From Dryomyza anilis (Eukaryota > Arthropoda > Insecta > Diptera > Dryomyzidae), in the NCBI GenBank assembly GCA_951804985.1, contig OX638133.1, forward strand, positions 37,039,963-37,103,962: 64,000 nucleotides of DNA, given 5' to 3'. Shown here one piece after another: positions 11,046 to 24,430 of the stretch. Every line of letters starts with the position of its first letter. The stretch's first letter is position 1. Under the pieces are notes generated by a model. That model did no database searches. It saw only the letters and a program-made list of their open reading frames with translations, and was not told the origin of the DNA. A program made the position numbers and the translations under genes.

Positions 11046-13962
11046 CATCTCTAGTTGATGATATTCAAAGAGATAGATATGATTTTTGATAGAATATAAT
11101 ATGCATTTCACTTATGATGTTTCTTGTCTCATTTTAAGTAAATATAGCATAGCTTTCGACTAACAAGACGCGTTTTTCACATTAGCTATTTTACACAATA
11201 AAAAATGAATATTTAATGTTTGACCGCTGAACATTCAGATGAATGAACCTCAAATTACTAAAATGCGAAATATTGTATTAGGAAGATTATGGATTATAAT
11301 GAATTATAATCAAAAATTTAAGATAATTTCTTGTATTATGCATATCAATTCAAGGAATGAAATGGTAACGGATAACTGATTACGGATTTTGATTGTTTAA
11401 AGTAATGTAAAGAGTTACGGTACTTAGCTGTAGTAGGACCATATATATTTTAACTTATATTTTTCTTAAATCTTTTCTCTAAATATAAATATTATATTTT
11501 TAAACACACAATTTCATTTCAAAATAATTTCATATCGAAAATTTATCATTATTTCAACGTATTTTGAATTATACGTCAAATCGATTGAAGTTAGGTTTAA
11601 TACAATTTGACAAAACCCGAATGAAATAATTAAAAAAAGATCGATTTAAGAATCTTCATGTTTTTTGTATCAAATGAAATGTTTTACATTTGAAAATGCA
11701 ATTCAAGTTCATTGGGTATAAGACATCTGCACAACAGCATTTGAAACACACTTCAAGACTTTCGTTTTATTTCAAGACATTTACTGTCGCCGGCTCTTTG
11801 CTTGAAAATCAAATGCATGTGTTGCTCAAAACAAGTAGTGTCAATACAAAACACAAACAAGACGTAGTTGTAGTTGAAGTGAACAGGTCCTATAGTGATG
11901 TGTAACAAAAAATCAAATACTGACATGAACTGCGTATGAAACTGAGTACTCAGTGCATTTAACTTTTTTTTATAATTTTTGCTCTAAGGAATTTTCATTA
12001 ATATTGAAATATAGAAAAAAAATCAAAAGGTATAGAAAATTCATATTATATTTTATATTAAGTTTTTTATTTATCGAACAACATTTTATTTATTATACAA
12101 TTTTTTCAAAAAAAAAAAAATATTGCAGATGAAACTTCAAATATGCATTTAAAATGCTGTTAAAATAATAAACATTCTAATGATCTTCAAAAGGCACTTT
12201 AAATTGGAGTATACTACAAAAACGTGAAACAAGAATTTTCATTTTTTCACAACTTAACTTTTTGGCAAAACATCAAGCGCAGGGTCAACAGCAGTGACAG
12301 TGACTCTATGTACTGTATGTTGGTCCTGTCGGCTTTTTTTTTTGTCTCTCTAGCCGTGCAAACTTTTGCTGCACACGCTGCTCTGTGTGCTGCATGTTTG
12401 GCTACGCTTTTGTGCACTAATTAAAAGTTGGTCAACAGGCGGCGCCACAAGTTAACGCAAAATAAAGTTTCGCTAATAGGCCAAAAATTGTAGTATTTTT
12501 CATTTAAATATTTTTTAATTTCTTCACCGGAAAATAATGTAGTAAGTATAAATAAAAACATTTTTAAAATAATTTCATTTCGAAAATACTCTATTAACGC
12601 TAATTAATCACTTATTAATAACTGTGCAGTTGAGATTTCAATATTCAAAATGGTTTTAAAAGGTTATCGGTTACGGTTTACATCCATAAAACGAGAACAT
12701 CTAATTAAACATTAATTTGATGAATTTCCTTGAAAAATTCCTTAAACTGAAATTAGCCTGTATCCTCTGGGATACCGGGTATATTAAGTTTGTGCGGCAA
12801 TGCCCCTTAGGAATTACCTAAAATTAACTGGAAAATGACAGCACAATGATTCGTGTTAGATATTGTAAACATTTGAGAGAATTAATGTCGAATAGTAACA
12901 CTTTCGATTCATTTGTTCAATACATTTTTAACTACTCAAGATATAAAATAAAGAACAAATCAAAATTTAAATTCTCCGCAAAAAAATTTAAAATATACTT
13001 TCATCGTTTAGCCACTCCCAGAAATACAAAAAAACTTAAAATAAAAAGCTCTTTAATTAAACGAAAAAATATCATATAACTTTGATTTTAAAAATATGCC
13101 TGCTTTAATCCATATTCACGCACATCAATATGCATTATTTTTTGAACACAATGCCGCAGCTTTTTTCTATCTTTAATACCGATAAAACACAACATTCATT
13201 CATCTTCATTTTGCCAATCAAAATCTATTGAACGATTTTTGGTGTTATTTTTTTTTTGGGTTATTTTTGTATTATTTTTTTCTTCAACAACATTTTCTCA
13301 CGCGTTTGCCTAAGTAAACTTTTCGCAATAAATCAAATAAAAAGAAAATAAAAGACGTCAAATAAGAATGCAAAATAAAAGTAAATCATGGCATGGGCTT
13401 GTAGTGCCGCAAACACGCACACTATATATTTTACACACCCACACATATATTACACATACACACACATGCACACGAGCACATGCCTGTAGGCTTAATAGGC
13501 CTCCCGGGTTACGCCCTCGCACTCAATACACTAAAACACCGCCGGAAATGCGTGCGTATGGCGTGGTAATTGGCAGTTCGCACGTTTTTATTTGGCAAAT
13601 ATCAAATGACGTTGGAACAGAAGAGTATTGATGAAAGCGAACTAAGAAGAGATATCGAAAATCATAAAAAAAATGTTAATCTATATTTAAGTGTTTGTCA
13701 CAGTTAACTGTATCGTGCGATGATTCAATTTTCTTGAAGAACCAGTTTCATGCCTACTATTTTCAGAAGAAGACCAGTTACGGATTTGATTAAATGTAAA
13801 ATAGTTTGAATAAATGTTAATGTCCACATAATGGGTGTTTTTATAATATACTTAATGACGCATGCTATACAGAGAGCAAAATTTAATATTTGATTTTACA
13901 AAAAAAAAGCATCGATGCATTGTTTATATAACGAGTAACTTAATAATTAGATAAAAATCATA
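11046..13962. other. No convincing gene
   Basis: Short frames only. Contains a dispersed-repeat scrap at 12765-12815 and a CA-rich tract at 13420-13480. GC-richer sequence at 12270-12460 is unexplained. Confidence 0.5.
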
Positions 13963-14024
13963 ATAATAGTTTGACATAATAATAGTTTGAAATAATAATA
14001 GTTTGACATAATAATAATTTGACA
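13963..14024. repeat. Short tandem of AATAATAGTTTGACAT
   Basis: Four imperfect 17-18 bp units. The unit resembles the complement of the SINE tail (AATAATAGTTTGGCGC); the nearest SINE starts at 14120. Confidence 0.75.
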
Positions 14025-14119
14025 CTTCTTTTATAAATTATCGCAATTATAAAAAAAAAATCGTAATTTATAATTTTTTTTTATAATAATACAAAACAAA
14101 ACATATTCAGGTTTAAATA

Positions 14120-14421
14120 ATAATATAATATAATAAAAATCCTATAAGAAGTTAGACCGAGCTCTCTCACCATATTGAGCTGTGCGTGTTATATTTGTAC
14201 TCAAAGTGGTGGGACCTACAGTTTAATGCCGACTCCGAACGGCGGGTGAGAGCTTTTCATAGGCAATGTTTTACTCTCGGAGGTTTGCCATTTACTGCCG
14301 AGAGGTAGCGCGGTAAAGAAAAATGTTTCTATGAAAAGATGTTGTTAGCCCAGTCCAGGCTTGAACCGGGGACCTTTCGGCTCGCAGTCCAACGCACTAA
14401 CCACTGAGCCACCGCGGCTAC
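14120..14421 (-). mobile_element. tRNA-derived SINE with 14-bp target duplication
   Basis: TTCAGGTTTAAATA flanks the element perfectly at 14106-14119 and 14422-14435. The tail end is altered (TAATATAATATAATAAAAATC) and lacks TTTGGCGCTACAG. The head is intact, with A and B boxes on the minus strand. Confidence 0.9.
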
Positions 14422-14485
14422 TTCAGGTTTAAATATTGCATATAAAATCGATTTCGGGAATTTAACAAATAATAAAAAATGATGG

Positions 14486-15240
14486 AAACTATGGAATACT
14501 CTGCACTTTGGTATGGATATTAATGGGGGAATAAATATACCTAAATTTTAAAATGCTTCATTATGCTAAACACCCTCAGAATATTATTCACATATCAGAA
14601 CTTAATATCCCCATAATTTAAAAAAAAATAAAAATATAAAGGTAAAAAAAAACTATTTAAAAAAGAAAATGTGGAAAAAAAAAAGAGATAGTTGACCACG
14701 CCTATTTGTAAAACATATTTCGTCGTTGTAGAACGAAAAGTCACCAAATACATTTTCAAAATGCCAAATATTCATTTACAAAAATCTTTTTTATCTGTCA
14801 ATTGTTAATCGGTGATCTCTATTTTTTTACACCATGTTAAGAAAAACTAAATCTATCAAATGATATTTCAACTTTAAAAATGCATAAATTACTTTATATA
14901 ATATTAATCAACAAACTCGACATTTAAGTTTTTCATAAAAATGTATTTGGTGACTTTTCGTTCTACAACGACGACTTGTAGATTTGTAAGGCCAATATTT
15001 CATAGATTTGTTTTCCATAATTTATGACTAAAATTTTCACTATTAAAAACGGCAAATAATGTGTGCGATTCACATCGACTTTTGGAAAACATATTTTTAG
15101 GTGAATTCTACAATATGTTTTAAATTTGCCATTTCACACCCAATCGCCCAGTGGTTTGATCTCACCTTCATCGAATTCTATGAAATTTGGGCAACTCATA
15201 GAGGGTATTGACAAATGTCTTTTTTTTATTTTGTCGACCA
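14486..15240 (+). repeat. Relic of the dispersed repeat, split by a MITE
   Basis: ATGGAATACTCTGCACTTTGG and CCTCAGAATATTATTCACAT align with 41525-41590; GACCACGCCTATTTG aligns with 41665. It is interrupted at 14720-14974. Confidence 0.78.
14720..14974. mobile_element. 255-bp MITE, complete
   Basis: Terminal repeats TCGTCGTTGTAGAACGAAAA and its complement extend about 37 bp, through GTCACCAAATACATTTT. It is inserted in the relic dispersed repeat 14486-15240: sequences on both sides (GACCACGCCTATTTGTAAA and CCAATATTTCATAGATTTG) are contiguous in the copy at 41487. Confidence 0.9.
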
Positions 15241-15439
15241 CTACTTGATACAGAGCACTACAGACCATGATAAAGTGGTTCAAAATTACAAAAAATAGGC
15301 AAAAAATCACTTCATATTAAAATATCTTTTAAACTAGAAATGTTAGATACTCAGTTGAGGGCTCGTTTTAAATCTATTAGAACAGGATTTTAAAGCATTT
15401 AAGTTGTTAATTATAAATTAAAACATGAGGGCCATGCTC

Positions 15440-15960
15440 ATTCAGAAATTTCCATTTGCAATTCAGAAATGTCCATTTTAAATTCAGAAATTTGTATTTC
15501 AATTTCAAATGAACATTTCTGAATTTCAAATGGAAATTTCTGAATTTTAAATGGAAATTTCTGAATACCTAATGATAATTTCTGAATTTCTAATGATAAT
15601 TTCTGAATTTCAAATGGAAACTTCTGAATTTAAAATAAAAATTTCTGAATTTCAAATGGAAATTTCTGAATATCAAATGGAAATTACTGAATTTCAAATG
15701 GAAATTTCTGAATATCAAATGAAAATTTCTAAATTTCAAATGTAAATTTTCTGAATTTCAAATGGAAATTTCTGAATATCAAATGAAATTTTCTGAATTT
15801 CAAATGGAAATTTCTGAATTTCAAATGTAAATTTACTGAGTTTCAAATGGAAATTTCTGAATATCATATGAAATTTTCTGAATTTATAATGGACATTTCT
15901 GAATTTCAATTGATATCTTTTGAATTCCAAATGGAATTTCTAAATTTCAATTAATCTTTT
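15440..15960. repeat. 21-bp minisatellite, about 24 copies
   Basis: The unit is AAATTTCTGAATTTCAAATGG with substitutions; the leftmost copies are inverted (GAAATTTCCATTTGCAATTC), making a small palindrome near 15500. Decayed units recur at about 54905-55080. Confidence 0.92.
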
Positions 15961-17300
15961 CTGAAATACATTTGTAAATGGTGTAATTTTTGAGATGTAT
16001 ACAATTTTTCAAAAAATATTTGATAACCGAAATTTTTGCTTATAGATTGTCGGAAAATATAGGAACATTTTTGTTTTTCTTAGTTTACACAATATTTTAA
16101 GAAAACAAAGTTATTTTCCATAAATATCACAGCCCTAAAAATGAAGTTATTTAAAATTATTTAGATCGTATTTGAGACAACCATCTCTTAAATATCTAAA
16201 TTTAAAATTTTGTATTGCAAACATCAATTAAACATCTTACAAATATGAAGATAGTTGTGAAATATTTGGAATTCGCGGAGTAATTTTTATTGAAAGAATC
16301 AAATGGATTTTTTTTATTTTAGAACTAATTCAGTATGCATGTTGTACATCGGCATCACCATTATTAAGCCTTCGACGGTGAAATTGTACAACGACTTGAA
16401 ACATTTTAACCATTTTCCATTAAGTGTTGAAAATTTCAATCCCAGTTATTTTTATTTATATTTTAGTTGACCCTTCTATATGCACCATTAGATTTGATTA
16501 ATAATTGTTGTGGATAATTCAAGCGTACAGAAAAATATACGAACATCGCCATTTTTATATAAGCAAAATGTCAAAAAGGCCAATACTTTGCTGCAAATGT
16601 CTTTCAACTAAGGATGTTTGCTATCAGTCAACTGTAAATATCTAAATTTTCATTGCTGTTGTGGCAAACTTTTAGTAATTATTTAAATATATGTCATATT
16701 AAAAAAAAATATTAAGAGTTTTGCAGCAAGTTTATTGAAACTTATGGGATGATTGAGTATTTGCTACAAGGCGTAAATTTATACTGATAGTTGCAGCAAG
16801 AATTTGATAAACATCTTGTTAACTTTGTGTACCAATGAAAATAATGTTTATTATTTTTATAGTTTAAATTTACTACGGTTTAAATTTAATTTTTATAAAA
16901 ACACTTTTTTTTCATTATTTTAACAATTTATTCTTTTTTTTGTCGAGTATATAAAAAAATTTATTTTCAAAAATAGCTCGGAATTTTTTACCGTGTCTTT
17001 AATTAGGTTGGGTTTCCATTAGTAAGACCTATTAACTTTTTTTTCCAACTTTTTCTCCAACTTTTTCGAATTTTTTTTATGCAAAATAATAAGCTGGTTC
17101 AGCATTATAAAATTCATTACAAAGGAATTAGTTATGAAGATTTACATCCAAATGAATTTGTTCTTCTTAATAAAATATAGATTTTTTATTCATGTTAATA
17201 AATTCCACTTGCTTTGATTGCGAAAATGAACTCAAAGTTATTTGAAAGATAATATTTATAAAAAATAATTATTTCAACACTCTATGGAAGCTAGAACATG
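15961..17300. other. No gene seen
   Basis: AT-rich, low coding potential, no repeat recognised. Confidence 0.5.
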
Positions 17301-18207
17301 CACAGAAAAAAAAATGTACATCATATTGATGAATTCCGTTCTTCAAACCAGGATTCATTGTATTGAAGAGCCATTCATAATATTAATGACTAACGCCATC
17401 AATGTTATAAATGCTATCATAAATATGAAGAACGCTTGGTAACTGTCGAAAAAGTGTTCTTCAATATGATGAACTGTATGTGAAGAATACGTTTCATCAT
17501 ATTAATGAACCAAAATATAAAATACAACATATATGTTCTTCATATTGAAGAATGCTGTTTATTAAACCAAATTTCTATTAACATATTTTTTTTTTCGTTC
17601 ATGTTTTGCCGTACTTCTCAATTTTCAAGTAGTTCTTGTGTGTTATTTCTTATATAATGCTTGCTCGATATGCATAAATTAGTAAAATGTTTTATAATAT
17701 ATATAAATATTATAATTACAACTTTTTGTTAATAAAATGTTATATTTATAAAAAATATATTTTTGAAAAAAAAAAAATTTCGAAATTTTTCTTTTCGAAC
17801 AAATTTTTTTTTCGTAATTATTTTTTTCGAACATTTTTTTTTGAAATTTTGTTTTTCGAAAAAACTTTTTTTTTTAAATTTTGTTTTTGGAACAATTTTT
17901 TTTTGTCCATATTTTTTTTTTGGGATAATTTTTTTGTAAATTTTTTATTGTTATTTTTAAAATAAAATGTTTACACTTTTTTTTCGAATTATTTTATAAT
18001 AAATTTTTTTTTTTTGAAAAATATTATGAACAAATTTGACCATTCAAATTCATTGTATTGAATATTTTGTTCATATATATAATGAATACATTCATTAATA
18101 TGTCATTTAATGAACGGTGGTATCAATATGATGAATCTGGTAGTTGATGAAAAAATTCATAATATTTATGAATAAATTCATCATATTGAAGATTATTTTT
18201 TTCTGTG
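17301..18207. mobile_element. CACAG-ended MITE, copy 1, with poly-T/CGAA core
   Basis: Terminal inverted repeats: CACAGAAAAAAAAATGTACA at left and TTTTTTTCTGTG at right. Internal inverted segments carry CATTGTATTGAA and TTCATAATATT. The core (about 17760-18010) is a run of T(7-9)CGAAC-like units. Flanks are TG on both sides. Confidence 0.87.
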
Positions 18208-18225
18208 TGCGCTACAAAATCTAAT

Positions 18226-18407
18226 AGCCCTATTCTGGCAAGAGTCAAAAATTCAAATCGGTCGCAATAGTGCGCTTTGTCACAATTACACAATTTCGTA
18301 TTCTGTCAATTTAATTTTCAATGCTTATTGACGTAAAAGCCTGAATTAATTGTCATTTGTAACAATTGTTATTAATAACAATTGTCATTATTCGCTAGAA
18401 TAGGGCT
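18226..18407. mobile_element. 182-bp MITE with AGCCCTATTCT ends
   Basis: The left end AGCCCTATTCTGGCAAGA is mirrored by CGCTAGAATAGGGCT at the right. The interior has the palindrome TAACAATTGTTATTAATAAC. It lies 18 bp beyond the CACAG MITE 17301-18207. Confidence 0.8.
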
Positions 18408-18556
18408 GTAATTGTACGAATCGTTTAAATTCATTGAAAAAAATTAATTGAGAAAATTAATATTAAATTTTTTTTATTAAAAATGTGCATAACAAATTTG
18501 ATCGAAAGATCAAGTTGTCAAATTAAACAATTACCATTTATTCTTAAAGAAACATC

Positions 18557-18657
18557 ATATCAACGCTTCTAACGAAAACTAGCACGTTTCAAATTTTTGT
18601 TTAAAATGTCCATAGAAAAATTTGAAACGCGTTAGTTTTCGTAAGAGACGACGATAT
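18557..18657. mobile_element. 101-bp hairpin MITE
   Basis: Arms at 18572-18598 and 18616-18642 (27 nt, two mismatches) read ACGAAAACTAGCACGTTTC; the loop is 17 nt. The outer ends read ATATC on the left and GACGACGATAT on the right. Confidence 0.8.
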
Positions 18658-19172
18658 ACACATAAAAAAAAACATTTTGCAGACATTTATTTATAATAAT
18701 TTTTTCTATTTATTGCAAAAATAATACATAATATATTTTCAAGATAATTTTCGGAATCTGTTTTAAATGATTTGCTTAAAATTAAAAAAAAAAAGACTTA
18801 TTCTTTTATTTCATATTACCACAGAAATTATTTATGCCCGGTTGAACTGTATAACATTTACCACACCATATAAAATATTGATATATTAATCTAAACAATT
18901 TTGATGTTATTAAAAATCGAATTCCTTTAGTATTTTGATAAATTGACATTATATAGCTCCCTGTAATTTTATCGTATGAAGTTATCACTTCTATTTAATA
19001 TTAACAGTGAGCTTGAATTTTATTTTTTAATTAAATCATTTCGGTTAACGTCTGATCTAATTTGACATTATGATAATTGATTTACACAAACCAGTTTTTG
19101 AGTGAGGGCTTTTAAATTATGCAAATGTGTTGTATAGACACTCACATTCCATAACGTGCAAAGTCGGGTTAT

Positions 19173-19508
19173 AATAATAATAGTTTGGCGCTACTTTCCC
19201 GGATAAAACTTCGGCCGAGCCCTCTCACTATTTGAGTTGTGCGTGTTATATTTTTACTTAAATTGGTGGGACCTACATTTTATTGCCGAATCCGAACGAC
19301 GGGTTAGTGCTTTTCATAGGCAATGTTTTACTCTCGTAGGTTTGCCATTTACTGCCGAGAGATAGCGTCGCATGGAAAAATGTTTTCTATGAAAAGGATG
19401 TTGGCAGTCGCTGGGTATCGAACCGCGGACCTTTCGGCTCGTTGTCGAAACGCACCAGCGACTTTTTGCTCGTAGTTCAACGCACTAACCAGACGAGCTA
19501 CCGACTCT
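19173..19508 (-). mobile_element. SINE of a divergent subfamily with altered tRNA-like head
   Basis: The tail and body match the other SINEs (AATAATAGTTTGGCGCTAC). The head differs: on the minus strand it reads GTCGGTAGCTCGTCTGG, then an extra ~35-bp segment, then the B box CGGTTCGATACCC. Flanks AAGTCGGGTTA (19162) and AAATCGGGTTA (19509) form a near-perfect 11-bp duplication. Confidence 0.87.
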
Positions 19509-19519
19509 AAATCGGGTTA

Positions 19520-20445
19520 GCATGTTTTTAATTTTATTAATCTAAATTTTCAATTCTTAATATATTTCTTATCAATTTTGAATACAGATCGGTCGATCCT
19601 ATAGACATTTATAGTCAACAATGTACTTTGCATTTATTTTACTATTTTATAAACTTAAAAACCAATTTTTTCTGGAATCTCGCAACCGATTTGTAGAATT
19701 TTTCAATCAATAACTACATAGTTTATTTGAAAACTTCAGTTTCAACGATCAAAACTATAAACTATAATGCTACAAAAGTTAAAGTGTATCATAAAAACCT
19801 TTTTACAAATATATTAAAAATCTAAGTGATCTGGTAAATTATTTTATCATTGAAAATATTTATTATTTATGATCAAGAATAAAAACTCAAACGTATAATG
19901 GAATTCTTTATTTGTTGTAATTTTCCATTATATACTGTATAAATTGAAACGTATTACAACGTTTTATTTTTTGTTTAAAATTGAAACATTTTAGATATCA
20001 ATTCTGAATTCGGTTACTGTTTTAATCCCAGTTTATGCTATATCCATCAGCACCATATTCCCTCAAGATTTTTCTTTAAAACAAGGAATAATTTACAGTT
20101 CAAATGTATTTTTTAGAGAACAGAAATAGCTAACAAATTTTATTTTCATTTGGTTTGTCGCAAATTCCCAATGGAAAATATCATTATTTCTTTATGATGC
20201 ACTTATATCGAGGACTGATAGACCGATGCAAAGTGTTGATGAAATTTTCATACAAATGTAGACTACTTCATGCATGACGTGCCATTGACGATGTCATGCA
20301 CGTCATTCATAGATGCAGTATCGAAGATCATTCAGAAGGTATTTGTAATGTACATTAATAAAAAAACTTTGATAATTTGATGGGTAATTTATGACTTTTC
20401 TTAGAAAGCTACAATAACTATATTTTAATTAACAAGATGTTCATA
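19520..20445. other. No gene seen
   Basis: AT-rich between a SINE and a MITE; CATGCATGACGTGC palindromic words at 20270-20300 only. Confidence 0.5.
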
Positions 20446-21439
20446 CACAGAAAAAAAAATGTACATCATATTGATGAATTCCGTTCTTCAAATCATGATT
20501 CATTGTATTGAAGAACCATTCATAATATTAATGACTTACGCCATCAATGTTATGAATGCTATCATAAATATGAAGAACGCTTGGTAACTGTCGAAAAAGT
20601 GTTCTTCAATATGATGATTGTATGTGAAGAATACGTTTCATCATATTAATGAACCAAAACATAAAATACAACATATATGTTCATCATATTGAAGAACGCT
20701 GTTCATTAAACCAAATTTCTACCAAAATATTTTTTTTTCCGTTCATTTTTTGCCGTACTTCTTAGTTCTCACGTAGTTCTTGTATGTTATTTCTTATATA
20801 ATGCTTGCTCGACATGCATAAATTAGTAAAATGTTTTATAATATATTTATTATAATTACTACTTTTTATTAATAAAAAGTTATCTTTATAAAAAGTTATA
20901 TTTATAAAAAGTTATATTTATAAAAAATATATTTTTGAAAAAAATATTTTTTTCGAAATTTTTTTTTTTCGAACAAAAATTTTTTTTTTCGAACAAATTT
21001 TTTTTCGAACTAATTTTTTTTTTCGAACAATTTTTTTTTTTCGAAAAAAAATTTTTTCGAACCAATTTTTTTTTGGAACAAAAATATTTTTTTGGAGAAA
21101 TGTTTTTTCGGAACTATTTTTCTTCCCTAAAATTTTTTTTTCTGATAATTTTTATAAAATTTTGTTTCTGTTATTTATTAAATAAAATTTTTACAAGACT
21201 TTTTTTTTGATTTATTTTATAATAAATAAAAAAATTTTGAAAAAATATTATGACCAAATTCATCAATATGACAATTCAAATTCATTGTATTGAATATTTT
21301 GTTCATATATATAATGAATACATTCATTAATATGTCATTTAATGAACGGTGGTATCAATATGATGAAACTGGTAGTTGGTGAAAAAATTCATAATATTTA
21401 TGAATAAATTCATCATATAGAAGAATTTTTTTTTCTGTG
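20446..21439. mobile_element. CACAG-ended MITE, copy 2
   Basis: Same family as 17301, with TA target duplication. The core 20935-21140 is an expanded T(8)CGAAC tract; a short tandem of TTATATTTATAAAAAG precedes it. Confidence 0.9.
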
Positions 21440-23214
21440 TAGTATCCTTGATATATCTATGATGACAAAGGGGCATTTCCTGGGGTTCCGGATGGGACAT
21501 TCGCATGCATTAAACTTTAATATCTCGAAGGAAAATTAATGAATTGAATTGATTTTTGTTGTGCAAGTAGTATTTAAATATAACTTAACATATGCAAATT
21601 AAAGAATTCTATACGGTAGATCAAAACATTTATATTAAATAGTTGTCGTTAGGGACGAGACAAAAACAGAAGTAAATGTCGAGATTCATAGGATATTCCA
21701 AAAAGTCAGCGAATTTTGAGTGAACATTTTTTTTTTATTATTTTAGAAAATAGCTGAAATCAATTGCTTTATTTGTTTCTTTTTCAAAAAAACAACTTTT
21801 TGTGTACAAATTATTTTTGTTGATAATTTATAAATAAAGCTGAGATAATTTACATTATTTAAGTGTATACACACTTTGTTTCTAAAGTTTATAGTTTTTT
21901 CCTAATAAATCACAGAATAATTCCGCACGTTCTGTATGATTATTATTTGAGTATGCAAAAAAGTTCAAGTAAAAGTTAAACATTAGAAAAATAATCCTTA
22001 AATTCAAAATAATAAAACTTTGCCGAATTCAAACACAACGAAAAGAACATATTTTCGCAAAGCCTTCAAACATCACGAACGTCAGACTTCAGGACTCAAG
22101 TGACAGCGTGTTCTGCGCTACATGTGATCACAAGGAAATTTTTCGCAACACATTTCGCTCAACATGTACTAGGTATGTAGTTAGGTAGTATCTGTCGTCA
22201 AACAAAGAAACAACTCTGAGCCCTTGAGCCTTTTATTTTGGAGCACGGGTGAGGCAGAGTGAGCCGTAGGTGTTGGCGTATGTGACATGCGATGAGTTGC
22301 AAAGAAAGTACAAACATTACAAGAAAAAGAAATCACACGAACAACAGCAATAATAAGAAGACATTTTTGGGAAACGGAAAAATGCCACAAAGTATTGAAA
22401 TCTGACACACCAAGTTGTAGCGTGTGTGGGTGGCTTTTGTTGGTAAAACCGACAAACACAAAGTATAAAGCACAGAAATATAAAACTGTCAAAACTGTGT
22501 GGCGACGAACTTTAAGGATTTATTTCCTTAGACTGCTGAAGAATATGAGACGAAATAAGAGACGAAAAAAAGTAGTATAGAAAAAAAATCAAAAAACGAA
22601 AAAACTCTAAAAGTAACAAAGGAATGAAAAGAAACTTAGGGCATATGTATCAAATAAAAGAACGGGTAAAATAGCAGCTAGTTTGGGAAAGTATTGAAAG
22701 CAGAAATGGTGCACAGAGTTGAAAAGAATAAAATAGTCATTTATATGATGTGAGTGTGTGGGTGGGTGGGTCTAAAAGTGAAATTGCTTTTTTTCTACAC
22801 CACACCGACACTCACATAATTTGCATTCTGTACGTATGACTTTTTCACCGGAAATCCTTTGACATGATTGACATTTAATATAATAAATACGTGCATATCG
22901 AAGAGTAAATGCACGGTGTGAGTGTATTCATTGAAATGTTTAAGTAGCACACATAATAAAGACACCTTTGACAGTGTTGCCAATAAAATATGAAATCGAT
23001 TGCGTGCTAGACGTGCAAATACTTAATATAGTCACAATATTTACGAAGCGATTTTTCTATGGCTTTATTGACAAAATACTTTTATTACCAGATGAAGTGT
23101 ATTTGAGAGTGCTACAAATTATAATTTGGTTGAAAAAAAAAAACTTTTAAATCTAAATTTAAAAATCAATAGGTTGGAATTTAGCAGCAACATTTTGAGA
23201 TTATCCAAAAACTA
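21440..23214. other. No convincing gene
   Basis: The GC-richer block 22060-22560 has overlapping frames on both strands without splice support. A GTGGGTGGGTGGG run is at 22757. Confidence 0.45.
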
Positions 23215-23485
23215 GTTAGGTCACATGGGAAATTTTGAAGTTGGGATATTGTAATTGTTGATGTGATGAAATTAAAAACAATTATGAAAGTTATAGTAGG
23301 TCTATGCCGACTATAAATACCATACATATGTGCGGCTACCATTTAAAGTGGTATACTGGTCAACGGGGTACACAAATCCTGAAAATAACTACAAATTTGT
23401 CATCGCTGAATAATTGGATAGGAGTTCCGAATTTAGATTTTATCAGGAACCACAGGTCGGTTCCCGACAAAACTTTATTTTCATA
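23215..23485 (+). repeat. Old remnant of the dispersed repeat
   Basis: Only scattered matches survive: TAGGTCACATGGG, GTATACTGGTCAACGGGGTA and CGGTTCCCGAC. A shorter remnant (CTGGGATACCGGGTATATT) is at 12765-12815. Confidence 0.45.
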
Positions 23486-23656
23486 TCTTTGAGCATAAAG
23501 TAAATATATGTTTGACCAAAAAGTTCACTTAAGTCCGTGTAAAGTAAAATTCATCTGTAGATGTAAATTTAATGAGGTATTTGAAAACAAGTTGTCGGTG
23601 CACAGGTCAAAATGGACCGATCATACCAATTTTATTGTTGAGACAGCGTAGAAATA

Positions 23657-24430
23657 CACAGAAAAAACAATCAGAAAAAAAATTGTTCGAAAAAAATATT
23701 TCGAAAAAACATAATATGGCCCAAAACGCACAACGCATTTTTCAGCATATATTGCTTCGAAAACATATGAAATCAAATACTTTTAATATTTTTTATAAAT
23801 GTATCTAAAAGTAAACTTTTGTGGTAAGATTTTTTATGTATATAAAAATGTTTGTATGCCTTGTTATTTAGGAGTTATGAACGTTTAAAATTGTTTGCTA
23901 CGTTACATCATTTGATGAAACGTATGTTTTCGGAGCAATATATGTTGAAAATGCGTATAAATATCAGGCCATATGCGAAAAAAAAAAAATTGTAAAAAAA
24001 AATGTTTTCGAAAAAAAAGTTGTAATTATAATAAATATATTATAAAACATTTTACTAATTTATGCATGTCGAGCAAGCATTATATAAGAAATAACACACA
24101 AGAACTACTTGAGAACTAAGAAGTACGGAAAAAAATGAACAATAAATAAATATTTTGATGGCAATTTGGTTTGATGAACAGCATTCTTCAATTTGAAGTA
24201 AAATATGTTGTATTTTATGTTCTTGTTCATTAATATGATGAAAGGTATTCTTCACATATAATTCATCATATTGATGAACACTTTTTCGATAGTTACCAAG
24301 TGTTCATCATATTTATGATCGCATTCATAACATTAACGACATCAATTAATATTAAGCATGGGTTTTCTATACAATAAATCATGGTGTGAAGAACGGAATT
24401 CATCAATATGATGTACATTTTTTTTCTGTG
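23657..24430. mobile_element. CACAG-ended MITE, copy 3 (inverted)
   Basis: TA on both sides; the right end AATATGATGTACATTTTTTT plus CTGTG is the complement of the left end of copy 2. The left side holds AAAAAATTGTTCGAAAAAAA units; a central ~250-bp segment is not shared with the other copies. Confidence 0.87.

Noticed and set aside
13368..13631. 87-codon frame at the CA-rich tract
   Set aside because: Most of it is translation of CACACA-type sequence; no other support.
17687..17965. Phe-rich frames at 17687 and 20935
   Set aside because: Translations of the poly-T/CGAA core of MITEs.
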